From an uncultured Veillonella sp. (GTDB lineage: Bacteria; Bacillota; Negativicutes; Veillonellales; Veillonellaceae), in the NCBI GenBank assembly GCA_902477915.1, contig CABSJA010000041.1, positions 1 through 16,155 of the forward strand: a DNA stretch of 16,155 nt, in the 5' to 3' direction. Below, piece after piece: positions 7,380 through 14,828 of the stretch. Every line of letters begins with the position of its first letter. The stretch's first letter is position 1. The translations under genes and the position numbers were made by a program. The notes under the pieces were generated by a model. That model was not told the DNA's origin. It made no database searches and was given only the letters and a program-made list of their open reading frames with translations.

Positions 7380-7637
7380 CCAAACATTAAATCCAGTATT
7401 AGAAGCGTAAAAACGGATGCTGAACGTCGTGCGAAAAACGCCGCTGTAAAATCTCAAATCCGTACAGCAAGTCGTAAAACCGTAGAAGCTGTTCAAGCAG
7501 GCGCAGTAGAAGAAGCAAAACAAGCACTTGTTCATGCTACTAGCGTAATTGATAAAGCAGCCTCCAAAGGTGTACTTCATAAAAACACTGCAGCTCGCAA
7601 AAAATCCAACCTTGCAGCTAAAGTAAACGCTTTATAA
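7377..7637 (+). CDS. rpsT: 30S ribosomal protein S20
   Basis: S20 is a primary 16S-binding protein of the small subunit. With the TTG start the protein is 86 residues and begins MPNIKSSIRSVKTDAERRAKN, as S20 proteins do. It is basic and helical throughout, and near the C-terminus has GVLHKNTAARKKSNLAAKV, the conserved family ending. It is a single-gene unit: its own promoter at 7308-7336, its own terminator at 7655-7689. In E. coli rpsT also starts with UUG, and that codon is part of S20 feedback control, so the rare start here is probably functional. It is divergent from polA. Confidence 0.97.
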   Translation: MPNIKSSIRSVKTDAERRAKNAAVKSQIRTASRKTVEAVQAGAVEEAKQALVHATSVIDKAASKGVLHKNTAARKKSNLAAKVNAL

Positions 7638-7654
7638 TTTTAAAAGCAAGTAAG

Positions 7655-7689
7655 ACAGTCTCTCGGATTTCCGTTGAGGCTGTTTTTTT
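7655..7689 (+). terminator. Intrinsic terminator of rpsT
   Basis: ACAGTCTC (7655-7662) pairs with GAGGCTGT (7676-7683), with one G-U pair; the loop can add a small CGG/CCG stem. Seven T follow (7683-7689). It begins 17 bases after the rpsT stop and isolates rpsT from the next gene. Confidence 0.88.
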
Positions 7690-7717
7690 ATGCCCTTTTT
7701 CATTTTATATATTATGA

Positions 7718-7746
7718 TTGTTTCGTTTTTTATACAGTTATATTTT
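7718..7746 (+). promoter_or_regulatory. Weak candidate promoter for the RNA-repair gene
   Basis: TTGTTT at 7718-7723 and TATTTT at 7741-7746 with a 17-base spacer lie after the rpsT terminator and 36 bases before the ATG at 7782. The match is modest in a very AT-rich stretch. A small GCCC-TAT-GGGC hairpin at 7752-7762 follows. AGAGGA at 7767-7772 provides the ribosome binding site. Confidence 0.33.
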
Positions 7747-7781
7747 ATTACGCCCTATGGGCAGATTAGAGGACTATTACT

Positions 7782-9986
7782 ATGAGAACACTATTATTAA
7801 TGCGTGGTGCTCCTGCTAGTGGTAAGTCTCAGTGGATTCGTGACAACAATCTTGAGGCTTACACCTTAGAAGCCGATCATTTCCGTATGCTATTACGCAG
7901 TCCTTCCCTTGGTGAAAGCGGCTGGTATATTTCACAAGAGGATAATGGTCCGGCCTGGGAACTCCTATTAGATTGCTTAGAGAAACGAATGAGCAATGGC
8001 GACTTTATCGTTTTAGATGCTACCCACACTACATCTAAAGCTGTTAATGCATATAAAGAATTGCTTAACAAATATAAATATACTGTATATTACTACGAAC
8101 CAGATACATCATTAGAAGAATGTTTAGCTCGTAATGCTACACGAACAGATTACAAACGAGTACCTGAGCAAGTTATACACCGCATGCACAAGATGATTAA
8201 AACAACTACATTACCAAAGTTTTGTAGGAAAATAAATTCTATCGATGAAATCAACAATTACTTTACTGTAAATTTAACGAATCGATATGAACGAGTACGT
8301 ATCATCGGTGATATTCACGGCTGTTACACGGCATTACAACAAGCTATCACTCCATGGGATGAAAAAACACTGTATATCTTTTGTGGCGACTATTTGGAGC
8401 GCGGTATTGAAAATAAAGAAATGATGTACGAAATGATGCGTCTTAGTACATTGCCTAATACGATTATGTTGGAAGGTAATCACGAACGACATATTGCAAA
8501 CTTTGCATTCAATTCAAACTTAGATCATTCCAAACGATTTATGAAAGAAGTAGTGGCACCTATCGTAAAAGATATGACGAAAAAAGATGTAGAATCACTT
8601 CAACGAGAATTACGCCTCTTTTATAAATCACTTCGTCAATGCTATCCTTTCAGCTTTCATGGCAAAAAATATTTAGTATCCCATGCTGGTCTTTCCTATG
8701 TACCTAACATGACCTTTATAGCTACCTCTACCTTTATAAATGGTTTTGGAGCTTACGAAACAGATATTGCTAAAATATATGATAATAATTACGAGAAAGG
8801 TATGTGTCAGAACTTTATTCAAATTCATGGTCATCGTGGTGTTCCAGATGGTAAATATTCCTTCTGTTTAGAAGGAGAAGTAGAGTTTGGTGGAGAACTT
8901 AGATACATTGATATTACTGCAGATGCTTTTACTAAAAATGGTATTAAAAATGATGTGTACGATAAAGAGTACATGCGCCATGAATACCAAAACATGACAC
9001 AACATGTCATCTTCACGCAAAATGAAGATATTAATATTTTAGGTAATTCTAAATTAGTAAAAGTAAAAAAATGCTCCCCTAACCTATACTCCTTGAACTT
9101 TACCTCACGTGTATTCCACAAACGATTATGGAATGAAAATACAGTACAAGCTCGGGGATTATTTGTTGATCGCATGACAGGAGATGTAAAATTACGTAGT
9201 TATAATAAATTCTTTAATCTCAACGAACGACCAGAAACTGAATTAAATAATTTAGCTAACACTCTCTCCTTCCCTGTAGAAATTCGAACTAAAGAAAATG
9301 GATACCTCGCTATTCTTGGTGTCATTAATGATGAGTTAGTCTTTGCTTCTAAATCTACTACAGAAGGTATGCACGTAGATTTGTTTAAAAATTTATTCCA
9401 AAAATTACCAACAAGCCTACAAGAAGAAATCAAAGAATTATTAAAACGTAATTGCTGTTCTATGATGTTTGAAGTCATCAGCCAAGAAGATACACATATT
9501 ATAAAATATGACCAAGATCATCTTTATGTACTTGATATGATTCAAAATATGTTAGATGTAAATGGTAAACATATTGATGTATCTTTCTCTAGGGAAAGGC
9601 TAGCAGAACTAGACTCCATCCTTAAGAAATATGATACACAATTGATATCTATTGTAAAAACAGTTCAACAAGTAAATACTATGGACGAACTGACAAACAT
9701 CATAAATAAAGAACTCAATTCACATCATGAGTCTGAAGGCTTTGTTTTAGTTGATAGCAATGGATTTATGACAAAATTTAAAGGTCCTTATTATAATACT
9801 TGGAAGTACCGGCGAAATCGAATTCTAGAACCATATCAACAAAACGGTAAAATTCCTTATGAGAACTGTAAAAACGAAGATGATAGAAAATTTGCAGATT
9901 TCTTGAGTACACTAGAATATGATGTAGTTTGTAAGTCTACCTTACTAAATATTAAAGCAATGATGGAAAGTAAAGGCTTGCTATAA
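7782..9986 (+). CDS. Three-domain RNA repair enzyme: polynucleotide kinase, phosphatase and Rnl1-like RNA ligase
   Basis: This 734-residue protein carries the enzymes needed to heal and seal broken RNA. Kinase (about 1-160): P-loop GAPASGKS (9-16), DHFR (32-35) fitting the D-x-x-R of T4 Pnkp, and a lid-like RNATRTDYKRVP. Phosphatase (about 170-380, calcineurin type): GDIHG (176-180), GDYLERG (202-208), EGNHER (231-236), SHAG (300-303), HGHRG (349-353). Ligase (about 430-690): RGLF (458-461), KFFNLNE (476-482), motif I KENG with predicted lysyl-AMP K504, motif III FEVIS (563-567), motif IV EGFVLV (652-657), motif V K665-F-K667. These match T4 RNA ligase 1. Bacterial Pnkp has the same domain order but a different ligase type and a Hen1 partner; none is seen here. 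Likely target: a tRNA or other RNA cut by a nuclease (inferred). Confidence 0.9.
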   Translation: MRTLLLMRGAPASGKSQWIRDNNLEAYTLEADHFRMLLRSPSLGESGWYISQEDNGPAWELLLDCLEKRMSNGDFIVLDATHTTSKAVNAYKELLNKYKYTVYYYEPDTSLEECLARNATRTDYKRVPEQVIHRMHKMIKTTTLPKFCRKINSIDEINNYFTVNLTNRYERVRIIGDIHGCYTALQQAITPWDEKTLYIFCGDYLERGIENKEMMYEMMRLSTLPNTIMLEGNHERHIANFAFNSNLDHSKRFMKEVVAPIVKDMTKKDVESLQRELRLFYKSLRQCYPFSFHGKKYLVSHAGLSYVPNMTFIATSTFINGFGAYETDIAKIYDNNYEKGMCQNFIQIHGHRGVPDGKYSFCLEGEVEFGGELRYIDITADAFTKNGIKNDVYDKEYMRHEYQNMTQHVIFTQNEDINILGNSKLVKVKKCSPNLYSLNFTSRVFHKRLWNENTVQARGLFVDRMTGDVKLRSYNKFFNLNERPETELNNLANTLSFPVEIRTKENGYLAILGVINDELVFASKSTTEGMHVDLFKNLFQKLPTSLQEEIKELLKRNCCSMMFEVISQEDTHIIKYDQDHLYVLDMIQNMLDVNGKHIDVSFSRERLAELDSILKKYDTQLISIVKTVQQVNTMDELTNIINKELNSHHESEGFVLVDSNGFMTKFKGPYYNTWKYRRNRILEPYQQNGKIPYENCKNEDDRKFADFLSTLEYDVVCKSTLLNIKAMMESKGLL

Positions 9987-10018
9987 TTAAATAAGAAATA
10001 TATTTCTATAAAGTAAAA

Positions 10019-10053
10019 AACGACCAACTTATGATGTACATAAGTTGGTCGTT
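10019..10053. terminator. Strong, probably bidirectional terminator after the RNA-repair gene
   Basis: A perfect 15-bp stem (arms 10019-10033 and 10039-10053) closes a 5-base loop (ATGTA). On the plus strand it starts 33 bases after the repair gene's stop and is followed by TTCTTTA. On the minus strand it is followed by TTTTTTA and could also stop transcripts leaving deoB, whose stop is about 175 bases away. Confidence 0.85.
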
Positions 10054-10078
10054 CTTTATGATGTAACTAACTATTTTA

Positions 10079-10124
10079 AAGATACTACCAGTTAAAAATA
10101 AATATTTTTAACTGGTAGTATCTT
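10079..10124. repeat. Perfect 22-bp inverted repeat
   Basis: Arms at 10079-10100 and 10103-10124 are perfect reverse complements, separated by only AA. The inner third is nearly all A/T (TTAAAAATA) and the outer two-thirds contain CTACCAG. Neither strand has a long U-tract after it, so it is not a typical terminator, although it lies 105 bases downstream of deoB and could protect the 3' end of its message. Thirteen bases of one arm (CAGTTAAAAATAA) recur at 14697-14709. The rest of 10125-10228 is AT-rich with nothing recognisable. Confidence 0.8.
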
Positions 10125-10228
10125 CATATATAGCATATTATCTTCGTTACGTTGAAATTATATTATTGTCGTATATAGATAGTAATCTAGTATTCTAAAC
10201 CTAAATATACCAAAAACATATGAAGAAA

Positions 10229-11401
10229 TTATTTACTAAGTTTCTCCAAAAACGATGTGCCAATCCCCCATTGTTTTAAGCCAAAGTTTTCTAGAATAGT
10301 TTCTCCAATATCAGCAAAGCTTTTTCTATCGCCTAGGTCTATAGGCCCATTCATACTTGGACTATATCCAAGTATAGGTACTAATTCACGGGTATGATCT
10401 GTCCCCTTCCATGTTGGATCATTGCCATGGTCTGCGGTGACGAGTAATAAATCATCATCATTTAGTAATTGCAATAAGCCGCCTAGCTGGTAATCAAAGT
10501 CCTCAATAGCTCGTTTGTATCCTTCTACATTTCTGCGATGACCATATAAGCTATCAAATTCAACGAGGTTAACCATCATTAAACCACGCTCAAAGGAGGA
10601 ACCAAGTAAGTATGGAACCATATTCATACCATGGGAATTAGTCTTTGTTGGATAGCTTTCATCCCATCCTACATGGGCATAAATATCTCCAATTTTACCG
10701 ACTGCTACAGTTGGAACATCCGCATCTTGTAACTCTTGTTGTACCATCTTTTTCTCTGGCATACGACTATAATCATGGCGATTTGATGTACGCACAAAAC
10801 TGCCTAGTTCACCTACGAAAGGGCGTGCAATAATACGGCCTACATAGTAATCACCGATGCATACCTTATCACGGGTAATTTGGCAAATACGGTATAATTC
10901 ATCGTTAGGAATCACATCTTCATGAGCGGCAATTTGGAATACAGAATCTGCCGAGGTATATACAATAGGCTTACCTGTTTTAATATGTTCGGCCCCTAGT
11001 CGTTCAATAATTTCTGTACCAGATGCAACTTCATTACCTAAATAACCATAGCCCGTTTCCTTTGTGAAAGTATCCATTAATTCTTTTGGAAAACCTTCGT
11101 AAAAGGTTGGGAATGGAACGGTAACAGGATGCCCCATCATTTCCCAATGGCCACTCGTTGTATCTTTACCAGTGCTGAGCTCTGCCATGCAGCCAAAAGC
11201 ACCGTTAATGCTTTCACCGGTATCTGCAATATCGGCAATAAGTCCGAGTCCTAAGGATTTCAAATTTGGGCAATGAATTCTACCTGCTGTTGATTCAATA
11301 TGACCTAATGTATTAGAGCCTTCATCACCAAATTTTGCAGCATCTGCGGCATGACCAATACCTACAGAGTCCATAACTAATAGGATAATTCGTTTAAACA
11401 T
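10229..11401 (-). CDS. deoB: Phosphopentomutase
   Basis: DeoB interconverts ribose/deoxyribose 1-phosphate and 5-phosphate, linking nucleoside salvage to the pentose-phosphate pathway. The 390-residue length is standard. It belongs to the alkaline-phosphatase superfamily: the first metal-ligand region is MDSVGIG (D11), GKDTTSGHWEMMG places the phosphorylated Thr at T81, and EFDSLYGHRR (D283), TADHGND (D324, H325) and TDHTRE (D335, H336) supply the other metal ligands. AGGAGG precedes the ATG by 4-5 bases. It lies 21 bases after the Nudix hydrolase gene and is probably co-transcribed with it. No other deo genes (deoC, deoD, pdp) are in view. Confidence 0.97.
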   Translation of the reverse strand: MFKRIILLVMDSVGIGHAADAAKFGDEGSNTLGHIESTAGRIHCPNLKSLGLGLIADIADTGESINGAFGCMAELSTGKDTTSGHWEMMGHPVTVPFPTFYEGFPKELMDTFTKETGYGYLGNEVASGTEIIERLGAEHIKTGKPIVYTSADSVFQIAAHEDVIPNDELYRICQITRDKVCIGDYYVGRIIARPFVGELGSFVRTSNRHDYSRMPEKKMVQQELQDADVPTVAVGKIGDIYAHVGWDESYPTKTNSHGMNMVPYLLGSSFERGLMMVNLVEFDSLYGHRRNVEGYKRAIEDFDYQLGGLLQLLNDDDLLLVTADHGNDPTWKGTDHTRELVPILGYSPSMNGPIDLGDRKSFADIGETILENFGLKQWGIGTSFLEKLSK

Positions 11402-11422
11402 ATATCCTCCTATTACGTACTA

Positions 11423-11956
11423 TTATTTGAGGTACGGCATTGCAAGCATAAGCGCTGCCAAAGATTTGCTATCCTTAATTTGCTCCGCCTTGATAGCCTC
11501 TAATAATTCAGGTAAAGTAAAATACTCAAGCTCAACGTATTCATCTGGATCCCAATTAGTTTCGCCCATAGTAAGATCTTTTGCTAAATATAAATGTAGT
11601 ACTTCATTACAGAATCCAGGACTTGTTGCAATAGTGCCTAATGGAATCCATTGGTTCGCACGATACCCTGTTTCCTCTGCTAACTCACGTTTAGCACAGT
11701 TTATAGGCTCTTCATTAGGATCAAGTTTTCCTGCAGGAATTTCAAGTAAAGGCTGTTGCAAAGCATAACGGAATTGGCGTTCCATTACAATCTTATTATC
11801 TTCAGTAACAACCACAATAGCTGTAGCACCAGGATGATGAACAACCTCACGCCATGCTTCATTACCATTTACATCAGCTATATCATAAGTAACTTTAATT
11901 AGTTTACCGTCAAATTTCATTTCGCTAGACTTTTGTATCTCTTTGCTAATTGCCAT
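11423..11956 (-). CDS. Nudix hydrolase, ADP-ribose pyrophosphatase type
   Basis: This 177-residue protein has a perfect Nudix box, G-x5-E-x7-REUxEExGU, at 76-98 (G76, E82, R90, E91, E94, E95, G97). The preceding QPLLEIPAGK and the following TSPGFCNEVLHLYLA (111-125) are typical of the ADP-ribose pyrophosphatase (NudF-like) group, which splits ADP-ribose into AMP and ribose 5-phosphate. That product matches the substrate pool of DeoB, encoded 21 bases downstream. AAGGAGG precedes the ATG by 5-6 bases. The promoter is uncertain; TGGTATCAT near 11985-11993 on the minus strand is the best candidate. Substrate specificity within the subgroup is inferred, not proven. Confidence 0.9.
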   Translation of the reverse strand: MAISKEIQKSSEMKFDGKLIKVTYDIADVNGNEAWREVVHHPGATAIVVVTEDNKIVMERQFRYALQQPLLEIPAGKLDPNEEPINCAKRELAEETGYRANQWIPLGTIATSPGFCNEVLHLYLAKDLTMGETNWDPDEYVELEYFTLPELLEAIKAEQIKDSKSLAALMLAMPYLK

Positions 11957-12050
11957 AATAGCCTCCTTAATGTTTATAACTATTATGATACCACACAGAG
12001 AAATAAATATATATAATTCATAACTTAATATAATTATAACTAAATATAAT

Positions 12051-12085
12051 TATAAAAAGCCGCCCAACATAGGTTGAGCGGCTTT
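12051..12085 (-). terminator. Intrinsic terminator of the pnp-dut transcript
   Basis: AAAGCCGC (12056-12063) pairs with GCGGCTTT (12078-12085); past one C/A mismatch, CAAC pairs with GTTG around an ATAG loop. On the minus strand the stem is followed by TTTTTATAATT. It lies 29 bases after the dut stop. To its left, AATATAATTATAA occurs twice (12027-12039 and 12043-12055), which may just be AT-rich low complexity. Confidence 0.88.
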
Positions 12086-12113
12086 CATCATTCTATTCAG
12101 AATTGTATGTAGT

Positions 12114-12563
12114 TTACATTGTGCCAGTGCTACCGATACCACCTGTACGGACACCTGTTGCATCGTCATCGTTTGTGAGTAGGTATTTAGAGAATATACC
12201 TTGGGCAACGCGTTCGCCTTTTTCAAGGGTAACGGTTTCTTTGCCAAAGTTTAGGAGGGCGATCATGATATGACCTTCGTTCTCCTCATTATTGTAGTAA
12301 TCGCTATCAATGATACCTGTGCTATTCACAAGTGCAAGATGGCGTTTAATAGCCATACTAGAACGGATATGAATAGCAAGATATTCGTCGTACGCCATGA
12401 AAGCTTTAAGCCCTGTTGGAACGAGTACTACTTGACCTGGTTCTAATGTAACAGCTTCAGCACATTCAATATCGTACCCTGCGCTTTCTGTTGTTTTACG
12501 GGTTGGTAAATTGATATCTTGTTCTTCAAAAGCAGAAACTACTTCAAAGCCACGAATATCCAT
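12114..12563 (-). CDS. dut: dUTP diphosphatase (trimeric dUTPase)
   Basis: Dut hydrolyses dUTP to dUMP, keeping uracil out of DNA and supplying dTMP synthesis. The 149-residue protein has all five motifs: SAGYD (27-31), IRSSMAIK (66-73), NSTGIIDSDYYN (80-91) with catalytic D86, KGERVAQGIF (115-124) and GGIGSTG (141-147). In motif 5 the usual aromatic residue of GGFGSTG is Ile (I143). The segment NNEENEGHI after motif 3 is longer than in E. coli. The ATG is 10 bases after the pnp stop; its AAGAGGTG overlaps the pnp TAA, so the genes are coupled. A terminator follows at 12051-12085. Confidence 0.95.
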   Translation of the reverse strand: MDIRGFEVVSAFEEQDINLPTRKTTESAGYDIECAEAVTLEPGQVVLVPTGLKAFMAYDEYLAIHIRSSMAIKRHLALVNSTGIIDSDYYNNEENEGHIMIALLNFGKETVTLEKGERVAQGIFSKYLLTNDDDATGVRTGGIGSTGTM

Positions 12564-12573
12564 GTAACACCTC

Positions 12574-14643
12574 TTATTTTAAACAATCTTTACGGGACAA
12601 GTTGATACGGCCTTGTTTATCGATTTCGATAACTTTTACCATAATCTCATCGCCTACATTTACTACATCTTCTACATTTTCAACGCGTTCTTTTGCAAGT
12701 TTGGAAATGTGTACAAGACCTTCTTTACCAGGTAATACCTCTACGAAAGCACCAAATGCCATCAAACGAGTTACTTTACCAAGGTATACTTCCCCTACTT
12801 CAACTTCTTTAGTAAGGTTTTCAATGATTTGTTGAGCTTTAGCAGCACCTTCTTGGTCTACAGAAGCAATGAATACTGTACCATCATCTTCGATGTCAAT
12901 TTTTGCACCTGTTTCATCGATGATACCACGAATTACTTTACCGCCAGAACCGATTACATCGCGAATCTTATCTGGATCAATTTTCATAGTAATGATACGT
13001 GGAGCGTATTGAGACATTTGTTGACGTGGTTCAGCAATTGTATCAAGCATGATGCCCATAATATGCATGCGACCTTTATGAGCTTGTTCTAATGCTTCAT
13101 GAAGAATTTCACGGGACAAGCCAGAAATCTTGATATCCATTTGAATAGCAGTTACGCCCTTAGCTGTACCAGCAACCTTGAAGTCCATATCGCCAAGAGC
13201 ATCTTCCATACCTTGGATATCTGTTAAGATTGTGTAGTGTTCGCCTTGAGTTACAAGACCCATTGCGATACCTGCTACAGGAGCTTTAATAGGTACACCA
13301 GCATCCATCAAGGATAATGTGGAACCACATACAGATGCCATGGAGCTAGAACCATTAGATTCCAATACTTCGGATACTAAACGCAATGCATATGGGAATT
13401 CTTCTTCGCTTGGAATAACAGGTACCAATGCACGTTCAGCCAAAGCACCATGACCAATTTCACGACGACCAGGACCGCGGGAAGAACGAGTTTCCCCTAC
13501 GGAGAAGGATGGGAAATTATAGTGGTGAATATAACGTTTTTCTGTTTCTAATCCAATGCCATCAATTGTTTGAGTTTCAGACAATGGTGCTACAGTGGCA
13601 ACGTTCAATACTTGAGTTTGACCACGAGTAAATAAGCCAGAACCATGTGTACGAGGTAATACACCTGTACGACAAGAGATAGGACGTACTTCATCAAGTT
13701 TACGGCCATCTGGACGAATTTTTTCAACAGTAATCATATGACGAACGATTTCTTTTATCATTGCGTCAAATGCTTTATTTACATCAGCTAAGTTATCTGG
13801 ATAGATTTCTTCAAAGTGAGCTAATACATCTGCACGTACTTCGCTTTCTTGAGCATCACGTTGTTGTTTATCTGCACAACGTACTGCTGCATCAAGTTTA
13901 TCATGACCATAGGCACGAACTGCATCAGCGATTTCAGCAGGCACGTCTTTGCTTTCAAATACGCGTTTTTCCTTGCCTACTTGAGCTTTCATGTCTTCTT
14001 GGAAAGCTACGATTTTTTTGATTTCTTCATGAGCCGTCATGATAACTTCAAGAATAGTTTCTTCTGGAACCTCTTGAGCACCACCTTCAACCATGAGGAT
14101 AGCATCTTTTGTACCAGCTACAACGATATTAAGGTCTGTTGCTTCCAATTGTTCTTTTGTTGGATTAACAACAAATTCACCATTGATACGGCCCATGCGA
14201 ACGCCTGCGATAGGACCATTCCAAGGAATATCAGAAATAGATAATGCAGCGGACGCACCAATCATACCACAGATTGCTGGATCACAATCTTGATCAACAG
14301 ACATAACAGTTGCTACTACGTGTACTTCATTACGTACACCTTTATCAAATAATGGACGAATAGGACGGTCAATCAAACGGCTATTCAAAATCGCAGATTC
14401 AGGTGGACGTGCTTCACGTTTAATGAAGCCACCTGGTAAACGACCAACAGCGTACATTTTTTCTTCATAGTCTACTGTAAGTGGGAAGAAGTCGATATCC
14501 TTCGCCTCTTTAGAACCTGTAGCGGTAACGAGTACACGAGTATCACCGTAACCAACCATTACGGCACCGCCAGCTTGTTTTGCAAGTTCCCCAGTCTCGA
14601 TCGTAAGCGTACGACCAGCTAGGTCCATTTGGAATTGTTCCAT
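12574..14643 (-). CDS. pnp: Polyribonucleotide nucleotidyltransferase (PNPase)
   Basis: PNPase degrades RNA 3' to 5' by phosphorolysis and works in mRNA turnover. The 689-residue protein has two RNase PH domains (about 1-210 and 310-540) joined by a helical linker, then KH (about 551-610, GSGG at 565-568) and S1 (about 616-685, GEVYLGKVTRLMAFGAFVEV). Conserved catalytic-half segments include RTHGSGLFTRGQTQ (331-344), SRGPGRREIGHGALAERAL (388-406) and GDMDFKVAGTAKGVTA (484-499) with D485. The tail is short and ends soon after S1. AGGAGG precedes the ATG by 7-8 bases. It lies downstream of rpsO, as in many bacteria, but has its own promoter and a long leader with hairpins. Confidence 0.98.
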   Translation of the reverse strand: MEQFQMDLAGRTLTIETGELAKQAGGAVMVGYGDTRVLVTATGSKEAKDIDFFPLTVDYEEKMYAVGRLPGGFIKREARPPESAILNSRLIDRPIRPLFDKGVRNEVHVVATVMSVDQDCDPAICGMIGASAALSISDIPWNGPIAGVRMGRINGEFVVNPTKEQLEATDLNIVVAGTKDAILMVEGGAQEVPEETILEVIMTAHEEIKKIVAFQEDMKAQVGKEKRVFESKDVPAEIADAVRAYGHDKLDAAVRCADKQQRDAQESEVRADVLAHFEEIYPDNLADVNKAFDAMIKEIVRHMITVEKIRPDGRKLDEVRPISCRTGVLPRTHGSGLFTRGQTQVLNVATVAPLSETQTIDGIGLETEKRYIHHYNFPSFSVGETRSSRGPGRREIGHGALAERALVPVIPSEEEFPYALRLVSEVLESNGSSSMASVCGSTLSLMDAGVPIKAPVAGIAMGLVTQGEHYTILTDIQGMEDALGDMDFKVAGTAKGVTAIQMDIKISGLSREILHEALEQAHKGRMHIMGIMLDTIAEPRQQMSQYAPRIITMKIDPDKIRDVIGSGGKVIRGIIDETGAKIDIEDDGTVFIASVDQEGAAKAQQIIENLTKEVEVGEVYLGKVTRLMAFGAFVEVLPGKEGLVHISKLAKERVENVEDVVNVGDEIMVKVIEIDKQGRINLSRKDCLK

Positions 14644-14698
14644 TCCTATTCCTCCTAAAAATCTTCTTATATGTATACCTTCTTATTATATATCATCA

Positions 14699-14722
14699 GT
14701 TAAAAATAAGCTATTTTTTAAC
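14699..14722 (-). repeat. AT-rich imperfect hairpin in the pnp leader
   Basis: GTTAAAAA and TTTTTAAC arms, with one bulged base further in, form a weak hairpin about 60-80 bases before the pnp ATG. It shares CAGTTAAAAATAA (14697-14709) with the inverted repeat at 10079-10124. A TATAAT on the minus strand (plus 14685-14690) just after it could be a second pnp promoter, but its -35 is poor. Confidence 0.5.
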
Positions 14723-14746
14723 CTTATTAAAAGCAACTAACACAAC

Positions 14747-14778
14747 AAAAAGGACAGAGTTGCCGCTCTGTCCTTTTT
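14747..14778 (-). promoter_or_regulatory. Terminator-like hairpin in the pnp leader
   Basis: Arms 14747-14759 and 14766-14778 form a perfect 13-bp stem (core GGACAGAG/CTCTGTCC) with a 6-base loop. On the minus strand it is followed by TTTTTG; on the plus strand by TTTTTTC, but no plus-strand gene ends here. It lies about 45 bases after the predicted pnp transcription start and about 100 bases before the ATG, so it either attenuates pnp or is a second rpsO terminator. The loop (CGGCAA on the minus strand) can pair with TGCCG earlier in the leader. Confidence 0.7.
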
Positions 14779-14828
14779 TCGTGTTTCCACAATAGATTAT
14801 CGGCATTCGTTTCCCTTTGCCTAACGTT

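Noticed and set aside
7272..7580. Open frame of 102 codons on the minus strand over rpsT
   Set aside because: It is antisense to S20 and runs across the rpsT promoter; the Phe/Cys-rich translation is typical of reverse-strand noise.
12027..12055. Two 13-base direct copies of AATATAATTATAA
   Set aside because: The copies consist only of A and T in a low-complexity spacer next to the dut terminator; only two units exist, so no iteron or CRISPR meaning is supported.
12050..12247. Minus-strand frame overlapping the end of dut and its terminator
   Set aside because: It covers the dut coding end in another frame and reads through the terminator hairpin; no start signal is present.
13849..14244. 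Open frame of 131 codons on the plus strand, antisense to pnp
   Set aside because: It lies wholly inside a well-supported gene, has no ribosome binding site, and its composition (Phe, Cys, Ser rich) is that of a shadow frame.
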